Source: Cunninghamia lanceolata
Taxonomy: Eukaryota > Streptophyta > Pinopsida > Cupressales > Cupressaceae
DNA: 64,000 nucleotides
Assembly (NCBI GenBank): GCA_027924645.1
Contig: BSBN01001017.1
Location: 12,364,501 to 12,428,500, forward strand
Reading direction: 5' to 3'
Below the pieces are notes generated by a model. The model was given only the letters and a program-made list of their open reading frames with translations. It did no database searches and had not been told where the DNA came from. Shown here one piece after another: positions 10,529 to 22,719 of the stretch (the first letter of the stretch is position 1; the number at the start of each line of letters is the position of its first letter). The translations under genes were made by a program, and so were the position numbers.

Positions 10529-11270
10529 ATAACAATATATTTTTCTTTGGTAAATGATTGATCGTAGTTAAATTTTTAAATGATTGATCATAGTTAAATT
10601 TTTAAATGGTGGTTAAGTTGAGATAATAAATACATCAAATTGATTTATTCGTAGAAACTATGAGTGATGTTTCCAACGAAAATTACCACCCGTAGGGTGT
10701 GAAAATCTTGTGTTGATAAAAAACAGCATTCTTTGCTTGCTTGTGCATTGCCATTATTTTTTGTTTCCAAATTACGAAGATCCGTTCAGACACGGGGAGG
10801 GGCATCTTAATTGGAATGTTGTGTTATGTCGAAATGGGCAGGTCGCAAGGTTGAATAAAATTGCATGTTTAGCTGTTTAAAACTATTTCAATAATTTTAA
10901 ATAAAATTGATTTATACCGACTCCAAAATTGTCGCTACATATTGATATAAGAGTTCAAGTCGTCGATGAGTTGTAATTTGCATACGTACTACACCCCACA
11001 AACAGCTCTTAAATATTCAAAAGTCAATTTTGACTAATTACAATCAGACAAATATTTACTTTTTATTAGGTGTAAAATTCCACATTGAAACCAAGAAGAG
11101 CATGCACTGTCAAAACGCACTATAATAAACGCCTACTGTAACGCCGTTCTTCATGGGCAACGCAATTTTGTTCGGAGGACATCACGGGCGTTTGAAGATG
11201 ACGGAGGACAGTAGATGAGATCCAATGTTCACAAGAATATCTCTTGGTTCCCCATTTTCCTCCATATGAT
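10529..11270. other. Unassigned AT-rich spacer after the array
   Basis: No gene or mobile element recognised. A ~28-bp word (AAATGATTGATCRTAGTTAA) occurs twice in tandem at about 10552-10606. The rest is unremarkable. Confidence 0.6.
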
Positions 11271-11574
11271 TTTGGCTTTCCCATTTTTCTCCAGACAAAT
11301 TTGCAATCGTAGAGAGTGTTTGGAACTGGCCATATCATTAAACTGCTTCAAATTATTTGTAACCATGCCAATATTTATTGCTCGAATTTTATTGCTCCAC
11401 TTGTTATATATCCAAAGACGCCACATCACAAGCAAGCGAACGTATCATGTCTTGGAAAGTATATATTTATAGGGTAAGTTACTTGAAGCAGTTTAACGAT
11501 ATGGCTGGTTCCAAACATTCTCTGCGCGATTGTGAATTTGTCTGGATCATCTGGAGGATAATGAGAAGCCAAAA
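11271..11574. repeat. Imperfect inverted repeat, ~300-nt hairpin candidate
   Basis: The left arm (about 11271-11351) contains AGAGAGTGTTTGGAACTGGC and TCATTAAACTGCTTCAA. The right arm (about 11483-11574) carries their near-complements TTGAAGCAGTTTAACGATAT and GGTTCCAAACATTCTCTG. Arms of ~80-90 nt pair with scattered mismatches and a small bulge, around a loop of ~130 nt. Either strand's transcript would fold. It could be a MIRNA-type precursor, a young inverted duplication or a MITE remnant. Short frames in the arms mirror each other only because of the duplication. Confidence 0.75.
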
Positions 11575-13199
11575 CAGGCGAGCAGGATTTTTATCTTTCT
11601 TTTTTCCAACAAAGAAAGCTCACAATGCGAGACAGTGGAACGAACTCTGGATTCATGCGTCAAGTATGCGAAATCCCAGCAAATGGAAGATAGGGAGGAA
11701 GAGGAAGAATATTTTCCATGGAGCATGCCTGAAAGTTGCAGAATAGCCCACGTGCTTATGGATTCCTCTACTACCGTTTTTCTTTTAAATATCTGTGATT
11801 TTGCTTCCGGGCTTTAGAAATTCATGTATAAGAAAATTGTTGGTATGAAATATTCTTTGAATGAGTTACTAAAGCATGGTTTTCAACGCGGCAAAAGCGG
11901 GTGAGGTTTGGCTCTACGCAAAGTGGAGAGGCCTTTTAACAACGTACAATGTTAATCTCCGATCTGTAATACTGCAACAGTGCAATGCTAGGCTGTCAAG
12001 AAGATTTCAGTAAGTCAAATTTTCAAACAAGAATAGCATTAAATGTTAGGGTGTGTAAATTACACGATCGCCTTATTTTCCTGAAATGAGCCATTTTGGG
12101 CATAGCTATATCGATGTATTGATAAAAAATAAAATATTATCTGTGCCATATTTTCAAATTTTAATATACTAGAGATGTGGTAAAGATAAAAATCAAGATC
12201 TAGCATTTTATGTGACAACCTTTATTCTCAATGAATCTAAGACAATGAATCCACAGTGTTGGTGGCAAGCTCAAGGCTAATACTATTCTCTTTTACTTCA
12301 AAAGAATTATATTAGCCAAAGAAGAGAGCTCTAGTATTGCCATCAAAGGTCATTTTAAGTCGATATTATGTGTTGTCATTACTAGGGTTTGTTAGCCTCT
12401 TAAAGATCACCTAGCTATGCAAGTGATGATTCCATAGATCCACCACTGGTTACCCCTAAAATAGGAAAATACTAGATTTGTATGTGCAAAATAGTAGAAT
12501 AGTTCATTGGTAAGGAATTCAAGACCACTCACTAGCAACATTATATCAATTTCAAGGAAAGAAAAATGAACATTAGGAATCTTTAATGGTTAAGTGTCCA
12601 ACTAAAAGAATGGCTTCTAACTTTTTAGTCTCTATAATTTGCAGTATAATGCAAGATGAAATTTCCATCCAACAAATTAGATAAAACCTAATAAAAAATC
12701 AAGGACTACAATGCAACTTTAATCTCTACAGAGAACTGCAAAATCCTAGAATGCAAATGTCATAAGAAGATGGTTGTTCCCTACAAACCAAAAAGATAAA
12801 TACATTTAGTAGTATTACAACATAAAATGAACATGGTAGATTATAGGACATTTTACATAAAGGGAGAGAGGGCCAAGATGGTTGTTCTTAGCTCCATGCA
12901 CAACACCCACTAGATGAGAATTGACCCTCAAAACATATGACAAACTCTTTGTTTGTATTATCCAAAGTAGGGTCATCTTGTTTAGCATTATCATTTCAAT
13001 ATATAATATCAAGAGTTTGACTTCAAAACCATAGTATCTTGGTAGAACATAGAAAGGTGTCTATATTACAATGAAATACTCTTCAATTTTAGTTTTAAAG
13101 CAGAGGTAACTAATATTTAAGCTGAGACAAAGATTGTGGACTTTCTTTATGGTTATTGATGATTTTATATTAATTGTGAAGGTTGATACTTTATTTCTA
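11575..13199. other. Unassigned spacer
   Basis: Only short unsupported frames. I recognised no domain, LTR or RNA gene on either strand. Confidence 0.55.
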
Positions 13200-14361
13200 T
13201 TTGATTGTGAGGATTTAGCCACACTTTGTGATCTTATTTGCAAGTAACCCTCATGGTTACATTTGATTTAGTGATGAATTGCACACATTTCTTGCTTTAT
13301 TGTTGAAATTGATTTTTTATTAAATCTTTCTTTATGACAACAGTGGCTAAACTAGTTTATCCTTATTGTTTTCGATGTCAGCCATATGTTGTATTGTGAT
13401 TCCTCTCCAAGGACTTATGAGGTAGACTCGGTGAGTGTATATGAGGAAGCAGATGCAGGGAACCTTGAGGACGGGGGTTTGTGAGGCTGTTATACAGCTA
13501 GGACCCACTACCCACTTATGTGTGATGGCTATCTCTTGGAGGCTAACACCTTATACAACAAGAGAGAGGTCATTATGGCTTGTTTGGATGGTCTCACCCT
13601 GTGAGTGTGGCCTAACACCAACAAGTCACTGAGTGTGATGTATGGATTATGTGAGATGGATTTTGGCTCTTGGCTCATGGATTATGTATTATGGATTAGC
13701 ATGTTGCTTTCCAGTATTTAGATGGACCCTTGTGTAGCCTTGTGATGTGATTCCCGATGAGGTGAATGTATGTGTATGTGAAGAATACATGGTAAATTAT
13801 GAAAATTATACTTATGAAATGATAAATTGTGTTATGAGATTTAGTGTTGAAAGATAACTATAGTGAAATGTCTTGTTTTACATGATGAATATTTAATGGA
13901 GAATGTGTGTTTTATGTATAAAAATATGTTGATATGTAGCATTTTGACCCATTGATTGCTTAACATCAAATTGGAAGAAGAATTGCAATAGTGGTGTATT
14001 TGAAATTGAATACTTTATATGTTTATGATGTCAAAGGGGGGCAATGTTCTCTTTGTCCTGAAGAAATTGATGAGTGTTAATACTAACATGTAGGGAATTT
14101 GAGTGGTTTTTATACTATGCAATCATTTTTGAAATGTAAGTTTTGATTGTGGTACTATTGTGACATTGAAAACTAAAAGGATAGATTATGTTTGAAATAG
14201 AGTATGTAAGTTTATATTTTACTGAGATAAATCCTACCCATAGGCAAACTAGCGTATATTATTTTCATGAAATGGATCAGTTTTAATGTTGGTACTAACA
14301 TGTTATGTTTCTACCCTATTTTGTGGCTTCCAAGAGTAAGTCAAATTTTAGGGGGGGAGAA
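13200..14361 (+). mobile_element. 3' untranslated part of a truncated Ty3/gypsy element
   Basis: This non-coding stretch leads into AGGGGGGGAGAA (14350-14361), a polypurine tract directly before an LTR starting TGTAGTGCCCC. It should therefore be the spacer between pol and the 3' LTR of a plus-strand gypsy element. No pol, integrase tail or 5' LTR is visible upstream, so the rest is deleted, too decayed, or beyond the array. The left boundary is a guess. Confidence 0.5.
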
Positions 14362-16978
14362 TGTAGTGCCCCTCTGCTATCACTTTGGTTGTGTCAGAGA
14401 GGGATCAGGAAATCAATCAGGAAATAGAGTGGGGTTCTTGAAATTTCATCACGGTATGGCAGGTGGGTGAGCTTAAGCTCTTAAGTTGTAAATAAGCCTT
14501 GGTGACTTAGATGAGCATGAAGAGAAAGGTATGCTTTTATTGCTACTCTCATCGCACAATATTTTGAATTGATTGCATTACGGCTGCATATATATTATCT
14601 ACTGAGATGTTGAATCATGCTTGGGCTCCTTATGCTAGTAGGTGTCATATCCGTGTATAGGTTTTAGAGTTTCAAATTAAGCATTGAAGTTTTAGAAAAT
14701 AGATTTGTTAAATAGAGTAGGTATTGATTATAGATTTTAATATACATAGCAATTTCATTTGTAGTTTAGTTAAATTGTGCATATGTAGATGCTTCTGTGT
14801 CATTTAAACAATATATACATATATATCTATCAATCATTGCATTCAGTGAGATATATTTCCTTGTGGCACTTTGTGAAATAGTTTATATCTATGTTTCCAT
14901 ATTTTACATGCATGGCTTTTATACACTTTGTCTTTGGTTCTCCTTTTGGTTTTGTGAGTTAGTCAGGCTTGGTATGGTGGAGAAGGTAGTTTATCATTGA
15001 AAAGTTAAACAGAGGGGAAATGCTACAAAAAAAATACGCCTCTCTATTTTTGGCATGTTGAAACAAAATATTCTTTATCACGCTGTCTTTGCACTCCAAG
15101 ATATCGCTTTTAATTTAGATGATCTATGATTCGGTTTGGGAGTATGCATGGCTACCAGAGCACTTGCAAATTTAACGTCTATAATAAATTCCTCTTCCGT
15201 TACATTGGAAATCTAACACGATGTGCAGAATTATAGGGCAGGCTTGTGGTTCAATTTGCTTCATTTAAATAATTGTTATACACTTTTCCTAAGTACATAC
15301 CTATATCTCAGAATTGCTTAATATAGCACCATCATTTATATCCACAAATAATGCCTCTATTTAATGCGAGAAGGAATCATATTTCAGACAATAATTTATC
15401 TGTTTCAATCTGGAAGATAAGGGGAAATCTTGCCTTTAATCGCAGGGAGTTAGAAGCCGTAACCTTCACTGATTAGAATAGATTTAAATAAGCATCCTTG
15501 AAATATTATAGAGGGATCTTCATGCACTCTTCAGAAGAATGGTTGGAAAAAAAAAAAAAAGAGGCTCAAATTTTGTTGTGTAGAGTATGAAAGGGAGTCC
15601 TCGGGTGCAAGGATCAGGGAGGGTGGAGTCAACCGTGATAATCATTCCATCACCATATGCTTTCTTACCTTTATCTCTCTCTATTTTGCACAAGATTAAT
15701 AATTAGTTTTTCTATGATTATTGGATAAAAATTAGATAACTCTATTTATTGTTTTCGGCATGATCTTTGGTGTGGGAAAAAGAGATGAAGGGTTTTTCTA
15801 AGCTTTCATTTTTTATGGATATGTGTCTGCAAGAGTTTTTCAACTTATATCAATATAGTTGTGTTCCAAGGCTTATTTTAGAATGGGGCATCAATAGAGG
15901 TTAAGGAATCTAGTCTCATGTTTGTCAATTACATTTACTCAAAATTTCCTACAGACTTTCCAACAAATCCTTTCGTGCATGTCCCACAATTGTGGCATTT
16001 CTTGAGACCATAGTGTTATGGTATTTTGTTAAACAAATCACTTGCCATCATTCACAATTGTGTGAGTCTATTTTATTTCTATAGCCAAATCATATGTACA
16101 TATCCAACAATTCATGAGACCACTTTTGTAGCATTTTGCATGCATGTCAACCGTGGCCAATGCAGTTACTGCATCTAAAATTATGTCTTTATTATGCTTA
16201 GATTGTTGTCCATTCATCAATTTTGGAATCAATTACTATTCTCAGCTTGTTGGTAGTGCGAGCTTATTTTGTAGATTTCTATATTGAATATCACCAATAA
16301 TTTCCACTAAGTTACCGCCTCTTTGCTAGAAAACATCAAATGCTCAAGTGGAAGACTTGCTCGTTACATATGATGAAGTGATGTGATGTTCTCTTTTTAA
16401 CGCCATTTCCGTAGTTCAAACCAGACTATTGTTTGGAAGGTTTTTCGTTATCGATGTTTAGTTTTAGATAATATTATTCACAGTGTGGTGCTAAATGCCA
16501 TCATCCATATCCCATATTCAACTTATTTTCCATTGTCAATCAGGTGCTTTGTTCCCACTTTAATGATGAAAGGATTTGCATATCTTAGTTAACGAATATC
16601 CTACAATCTTGTTTTCTATGAGATAACATCTCCTTGAGGCAATCTGTTAAACTATTGGCGTACCTTATCTAAGTCCACACACACACACACACACATATAT
16701 ATATAACACTTTACATTTGCCAGTTACATTTGTTTGATCTAGTTTTATTTCAACTTGGTGATATTAGAAAAGAGGAGTTTAATTAGTTTAAGGCTTTTTG
16801 AACTCGTCAGTTTTTCTTTTCGGTCCAGCTCTTTCCCACAATCATTTGGTCTATTTTGATACAACTGATGTTAGCTACTGCCATAGGTTAATCATTAATC
16901 AGTAAATACACTCCTAGCATTCCAAATATATATTTCTTTAGTTGACTTATCTCTAGGGTTGCATGGCGGGGCATTACA
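14362..16978 (+). repeat. Ty3/gypsy long terminal repeat (~2.6 kb)
   Basis: It begins TGTAGTGCCCC and ends GGGGCATTACA. These 11-bp ends are inverted complements except for one base and have the TG...CA termini of LTRs. A polypurine tract precedes it, so it is a 3' LTR. No second copy is in the window. It ends exactly where the copia LTR remnant begins. Confidence 0.75.
16676..16705. repeat. (CA)n(TA)n microsatellite inside the gypsy LTR
   Basis: Uninterrupted CA dinucleotides run into TA dinucleotides. Confidence 0.95.
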
Positions 16979-18003
16979 GTTCGTGGAAATGAGTTTCTGT
17001 TGACAAAGGTAAAGTTCATGGATATGAAGATTAAATATATTTAAATTCATGATTTAAATATATGGTTGAGGCCAACTTGATGACATGGATTAAATATTCA
17101 CAACATTTCTATATTAAAGAGTAAAACTAATTATTAAGGTGGCCGACCTAAGTATACGTTGAAATTCAAAATATAGAGGCCGACCTTGGAGAATGTTTTA
17201 ATTCAGTGCAACCAACAAGAAGGATGATATTGTATAGATTGATATATAGAGTAGATTAGTTTGTTCATTTTGAAAAAGATGGAGATGTGTGAGCATTGAA
17301 GCGAAAAATTTGAATATACATGCAAATGTGAATGGAGTGTGAAGGAATTTTAACAAAAGATAACTAGAGAATTGCACTTGTAAAAGAGTTGAGGAGTTGA
17401 GGAGAAGACAATAGAATGGTAGTAGTATAACAAACTTATCATCTGATTGCAGACAGAAAATAGTGTGATAACAAACAGAGTATGAAGTAAGTTGTTTCAT
17501 TTAAATAGTATCTAGGTTGGTGCCTCATCTGGTATGTGTTGTAGCACATTAGGGGATTGGTGCCCATAAAGCAGTGTAATAGGGGATTGGTTCTTCCTTT
17601 GAGTTGGTGCTCATAAATTAGGGGATTGGTGTCTCCATTGGGTTGGAGCCCATAAAGCAGTGTAACAGGGGTTGGTACTTCCTTTGAGTTGGTGCTCATA
17701 AATTAGGGGATTGGTGTTTCCTTTGGGTTGGTGCCCATAAAGATTATTGTAAACTTTATTTTTTGATGCTAGGTTTGGATAGTAGATCCAAGCATCTTGC
17801 TCACCATGGTTTTTCCCTTCTTAGCCTTCTACATAAAATATGGTGCTGTGTTCTCCAATTTGGATGTGTAGATATACTTATGGTTGCATAGTTCTTACTT
17901 AATTTGATTGATGCAGTAAAGATTCTATTGTTGTAGTAGAATTGAAGTAAAAATTAGTATACACTAATTCACCCCCCTCTCAGTATATCTATGTGTTCTA
18001 ACA
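16979..18003 (+). repeat. Copia 5' LTR, missing its first ~413 bp
   Basis: Aligns with 36789-37661 and ends TATGTGTTCTAACA, as the 3' LTR does. The start GTTCGTGGAAATGAG corresponds to position 36789, not to the LTR start at 36376, so the first ~413 bp are gone. It contains internal near-repeats built on GGGGATTGGTG and TTGGTGCTCATAAA at about 17555-17745, also present in the 3' LTR. Confidence 0.92.
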
Positions 18004-18004
18004 A

Positions 18005-18020
18005 TTGGTGTCAGAGTTGT
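18005..18020 (+). promoter_or_regulatory. Copia primer-binding site
   Basis: TTGGTGTCAGAG follows the LTR end by one base. It is close to TTGGTATCAGAGC, the complement of the 3' end of initiator methionine tRNA used by plant copia elements. Confidence 0.85.
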
Positions 18021-18071
18021 TGGTTCCTTATTATAGCTTAACATCTAAAGGTAGATCTTGGATTGAACACA

Positions 18072-19263
18072 ATGGCTGGATAGGAAGGATCCTCTTTTGA
18101 GAGAGCACCACTCTTTGATGGATCTAACTATGCTTTCTGGAGTATAAGGATGGAAGCCTACTTGACTTCTCTAGGGTACGATGTTTGGAGATCAGTGATT
18201 GATGGTTACAATGAACCTACAACTCCTCCAATAGATCATGTTGACAAGAAAGAATGTGAAAATAATGCCAAGGTACAAAGAATACCATCTTGTGTGTTTG
18301 ACCAACACAAAATTTGTTAAAGTAATGCAGTGCAAGGTAGTTAAAGACATATGGCAAAAGCTCCAAAATCTCTATGAAGAAGATGATAAGGTAAAGCAAG
18401 CAAAATTGCAGACCTTCAAGGGTAAATTTGAAAATTTGAAGATGAAAGAAGAAGAGAACATAGCTGACTATCTACTCTAAATAGATGAAGTTGTGAATGC
18501 AATCAGAGGTCTTGGTGAAGAGGTAAAGGATTCAATGATTGTTAAAATGGTATTGAGATCACTCCCTCAAAGATATGACTCAAAGGTTTCAGCTATAGAA
18601 GAAGCCATGGATTTGAATAAGCTCAACATGGATGAACTATTTGGCTCTCTCACTGCCTATGACACGAGAATTGCTAGCAAAGATACATTCAAAATCAAAT
18701 CAGATGAGTGTTTAAAACTTGAAGAAGAAATTGTTTCATTGAGAAAGGAAGTTGAAAAAGTTCATGCTCAATTGAGTAAGAATATCAAGTTTGGAAAGAT
18801 CTCTGAAATTTTAGATGATATGATAAAAATTTAGAGACCTCTATTCATAAAGTTAGGTTTGGGCTATGACGAAGAAGTCACACAATCTTCTGCTCCTACA
18901 AAGAAGACTTACCTAGAGAAGACAGTGCCAAATTAAGAAATCCCAATGGAGAAAGAGAGCAAGAAAATTAAAGAAGTTGATTTCATCCCTGTCATCTCTC
19001 AAAGAAAAAAATTTAGAAGATCAATTCCTGCAAGACAGACATTCATGAATAGGTTTAATTATGCTTTCTCTAGTTATTGTTACATTTGCCATCAGTATGG
19101 TCACAAAGAAATTGAGTGCAAATCTAGGATGAAGAGAAGTAGCTTTATTAGTAGAAATACTTTCACTCCATTAGTTGATTATGACATAATATGTTATATA
19201 TGCAACAACTTTGGGCACACATCAAGGTATTGCAGAAGTGGACTGGCTAAATCAAAAACTTAG
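18072..19263 (+). pseudogene. Copia gag
   Basis: The ATG at 18072 begins a gag-like protein (PLFDGSNYAFWSIRMEAYL, typical of the copia gag N-terminus), but codon 4 is TAG. A frameshift lies near 18270, and stops follow at about 18478, 18832 and 18934. The C-terminal part has two zinc knuckles, CYICHQYGHKEIEC (about 19078) and CYICNNFGHTSRYC (about 19192), which in the family bind the RNA template. The capsid would package element RNA in the cytoplasm; this copy cannot make it intact. Confidence 0.93.
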
Positions 19264-19773
19264 AATATTGACATCAACAAAGATAATGGCATTCATGTAG
19301 ATCAGAAGATAAATCAGAAGGAGTGGAAAGTCAAGAAGACCAATCATGAAGATGAAAATTCAATGATTGTCCAAATTGTGTTTCATGCACAAGGGCAAAA
19401 AAATCCTTGGGTTATACAAAATGAATGCTCAAGTCACATGATAGGAGACAAGAGCAAGTTTATTAGTCTTTTAAAGTGGAATGGTGGATCAATCATGCTT
19501 GGATATAATACTACTCCAAGAATATGTGGTAAAGGAACAATAAGTATTGATGGAAAGACTAGGACAAAAGATGTCTTACATGTAGAAGGTCTCAAGCACA
19601 ATCTTCTCAGTGTAAGTCAGATGTGTAACAAAGGATACAATCTTATCTTCCATACACAAGGTTGTGAAATCAGAAAAACAAGTAATGGTAAATTGGTGGC
19701 AGAGGCATGTAGGACAGAGAATGACTTGTACAACCTCAGTGAAGTCAAGGGAAGGAACTTCCTTCTAGGATAA
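19264..19773 (+). pseudogene. Copia aspartic protease and pre-integrase region
   Basis: WVIQNECSSHMIGDKSKF matches the copia protease neighbourhood, where families have W-x-x-D-S-G-C-S-x-H-M. The catalytic Asp-Ser-Gly is replaced by Gln-Asn-Glu, so the site is lost even where the frame is open. Downstream, LHVEGLKHNLLSVSQMC and NDLYNLSEVKG match the usual protease to GAG-pre-integrase linker. The frame stops at 19771. Confidence 0.9.
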
Positions 19774-20776
19774 GAAAATGAAAATTGGTTTCAACATAAG
19801 AGGATGGGGCACATCAACTTTGATAGCCTTGTGAAGTCAGCTCTAAACATGCAGTTAGAGACATGCCAAAGATTGCCAAGCCTACAAGCACCTTTCGTAA
19901 AGAATGTCAAATTAGGAAGCAAACAAGGACCATGTTCAAGGCCAAGGAGTACTATTCTACTAAGTCATTGGAGCTGATTCATACATGCTTATGCAGTCCT
20001 ATGTAAATAAGAAGTCTCCAAGGTGAAAGGTAGTTTATGTTGCTTATTGATGATTACTCTAGAATGACATGGGTTACTTTTCTGAAAGATAAATCAGAAG
20101 CTTTTAATAGATTCAAAATTTTCAAATCTATGGTTGTGAATGAAATGAATGCTAGAATCAAGTGCCTAAGATCAGATACAGGTGGTGAGTTCACATCAAA
20201 TGAATTTGAGGAATATTGTGAAAAACATGGGATAAGGAAACAATAGTCTACTGCAAGGACTCTACGACAAAATGGAGTAGTTGAAAGGAAAAACATGATA
20301 GTATAGGAGATGGCAAGAACTATGCTTAATGATGCAAAACACTTTGATAGGTACTAGAAGAAAGAAGTACACACTACAGTTTATATTCTCAAGATAGGAT
20401 AGCTAAGAGTGACAACACTAAGACACCATATGAGCTGTAGAAAGGCAGGCCTACATCTGTTAAATATTTCAAAGTGTTTGATAGCAAATGTTACATCAAA
20501 AAGGATGAAGAAAACTTAGGAAGATTCAATTCAAGATCATATGAAGGAATTTTCCTTGGCTATTCAACTAGAAGCAAAGCATACAAGTGTTTTAATAAGA
20601 GGCTACAAAAGGTTGTTGAGAGTGCAAATGTGCGTGTTAATGAAGAGATACATTCATTCACATATGATCAAGAAGTTTGTTTCCTAGAGGGACCCACTTG
20701 CATAGAAGAAGAGGATGAAGTTGAAGAAGAAGAAACACCAAAGGAGACTACCAAGGCTCCTGCAAAGTATGTTTAG
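19774..20776 (+). pseudogene. Copia integrase
   Basis: Zinc-binding start (KRMGHINFDSLVK) and catalytic core (LLIDDYSRMTWVTFLKDKSEAF, RSDTGGEFTSNEFEEYC) are recognisable. The first two Asp of the D,D,E triad are visible (LIDDYSR and RSDTGGEF), and the Glu region QNGVVERKN follows a stop. Two or more frameshifts and several stops (about 20245, 20305, 20357) disable it. The tail FNSRSYEGIFLGYSTRSKAYKCFN is typical of copia integrase C-termini. In life it would insert the cDNA into chromosomes. Confidence 0.93.
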
Positions 20777-21599
20777 AAGAATCACTCTGTAGATCAAATT
20801 ATTGGCAACAAGAATTAAGGAGTTGTTAATAGGAGAAAAATCAAAGAACAAGTAAACTTCTCACTATTGTCCAATATTGAACCAATGAACTTCTCTAAAG
20901 CCAGCAAGGATGAGAGTTGGATTCATGTCATGGAAGAACTAAATGAATTTGATAAAAATAAGACATGGGAACTTGTTCCAAGGCCAAAGGATAAGAATGT
21001 GATTGGAACCAAGTGGGTATTCAGAAACAAGTTGAATGAATATGGAGAAGTGTTTAGAAACAAAGCAAGGTTGGTCTGCAAGGGCTATTCACAAGTGGAA
21101 GACATTGATTTTGAGGGGACGTTTTCTCCTATAGAAAGATTAGAATAAATCAGAATGTTTCTTGCATTTGCAGTTCACAAAGACTTCAAGGTGTATCAAA
21201 TGGATGTCAAATCTACCTTCTTGAATGGTGATCTTGAGGCAGAAGTTTACAAAGAGTAGCCTGAGGGATTTTAGCTATTAAAAGATTAGAATTTGGTATG
21301 TAGAATTAGAAAGGCTTTATATGGTCTCAAAAAAGCTCCTAGGGTATGGTATGCAAGGTTAGACAAGTACTTACACCAATAAGCCTTCAAGAAAGGTATT
21401 GCATACAACAATTTTTGCATCAAGGAAAAAGGTGAGCAGATGCTGATAGTAGTTGTATATGTTGATGATATTATCTTTGGTGGAAATGATGGTATGTGCA
21501 AAAAGTTTGTAGAAGAAATGTAGAAAGAGTTTGAAATGTCTATGATAGGTGAACTTTCATTCTTTCTTGGACTTCAAATTGTTCAAACATACAAGGGTA
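20777..21599 (+). pseudogene. Copia reverse transcriptase, N-terminal part
   Basis: Clear RT: DKNKTWELVPRPKDKNVIGTKWVF, ARLVCKGYSQVEDIDFEGTFSP, YQMDVKSTFLNGDLEAEVY, and the catalytic YVDDIIFGGND near 21459. Stops at about 21146, 21258, 21273, 21381 and 21522 replace Gln or Trp codons. The frame is cut after FFLGLQIVQTYKG by the DNA transposon and resumes at 35134 with IFISQAKYIKEIL after removal. Confidence 0.95.
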
Positions 21600-21625
21600 G
21601 GGTCAGTGCAAGAAGTTGGGTCCAC
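21600..21625 (+). repeat. Left terminal inverted repeat of the DNA transposon
   Basis: Begins GGGTCAGTGCAAGAAG and ends GTCCAC. It pairs imperfectly with 35108-35133. Confidence 0.75.
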
Positions 21626-22489
21626 TTTTTGGCTAAAAAGTGGAAGTGTTTTCCCTGATTTTCAGAATTTGTTACATTTGACCTTAAAATTTGAAGCACT
21701 CAGAAATGGAATCTTTAAAAAAGTCACTAAATATAAAATGTAGTACTCGGAGTCTAGTTTCTAAATATGTATTTTTTTTCAATACCCAGATGATACAAAT
21801 TAATTTTCAATAGACATTTCTAAAAACCACTATTTAAAAGTCACTTTTTTTTAACCATACCATGCACATATACGACCAACATAATTTGACCTAAATAAAA
21901 TCATTTTTTAAAATCTTTTTGGAAAAAGATGTGTAGTACAGTGAAGTTGGATGAGGATATTTTTTTATAATTTTTTTCCAAATAATTTTTTTTAATTAAT
22001 TTTTTATTAGGCCTAATTGCTACTTTTGAAAACCCCTCATGTATGGCCAACATAATTTGAGCAAAAAAAATCATAAAATTATTATTATTTTTTCATTGTG
22101 TAAAGAATGATGTGTAGATTGATGACATATAATTTTTTTTTTAAACTTTAAAAATTAAAAGTTATTCAAAAAATACAAACACCTGTCATTTCAAGTTTTT
22201 GGACTAGTTTGCTCATAAATTAAATAATAAATAGAAGAACATGTCCAATAACAAAAAAAATTACATATTTGAAAACTAGACAATGTCATCTGTAATGGGT
22301 TTTCATTTCGTAAAAAATTCAGAAAAAAAGGTCCTCAGCCATATAGGTAAATTCAGTGTTTCTTCTTGTTCTATACTTAGAAAAAAACTTGCAGGTCCAA
22401 GGCTCAAGGTCAGTCAACCATGCCTATCCTGAGCCTAAAACCCAAGCAAAGGGAAGGGAAAAGGTGGGCGGAGATTTCCAATTTCAAAT

Positions 22490-22539
22490 AACGGGTACCC
22501 ATTATAAAACGGGTACGCGTTACATAATAGGTACCCATT
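22490..22539. repeat. Left subterminal palindromes
   Basis: Three 14-bp near-palindromes of the form AAYGGGTACCCRTT at 22490-22503, 22508-22521 and 22526-22539. The same motif recurs near the right end. Such subterminal repeats bind transposase in several plant DNA transposons, so binding is inferred by analogy. Confidence 0.75.
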
Positions 22540-22719
22540 TCTATTATACATATTATTTCCCATATTAGGGAAAAATGTACTATTACTGTATCCCTGCAAC
22601 TTGCAAGTCTAATCAGTACGGTGCGACAGTAACAATTTCTGCATTTTTTTACTTACAAGTGTTTTGTGGAATCTCTTGACAGGTCATATTCTATTCATAT
22701 TTTGAAAGGAGTCAATCAT

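Noticed and set aside
11215..11746. Coding interpretation of the frames around the hairpin
   Set aside because: Shared peptides (NDMA.SKHSLR) arise only because the two arms are inverted copies; no domain.
20054..20296. 80-codon minus-strand frame over the copia integrase
   Set aside because: Shadow of the integrase coding strand.
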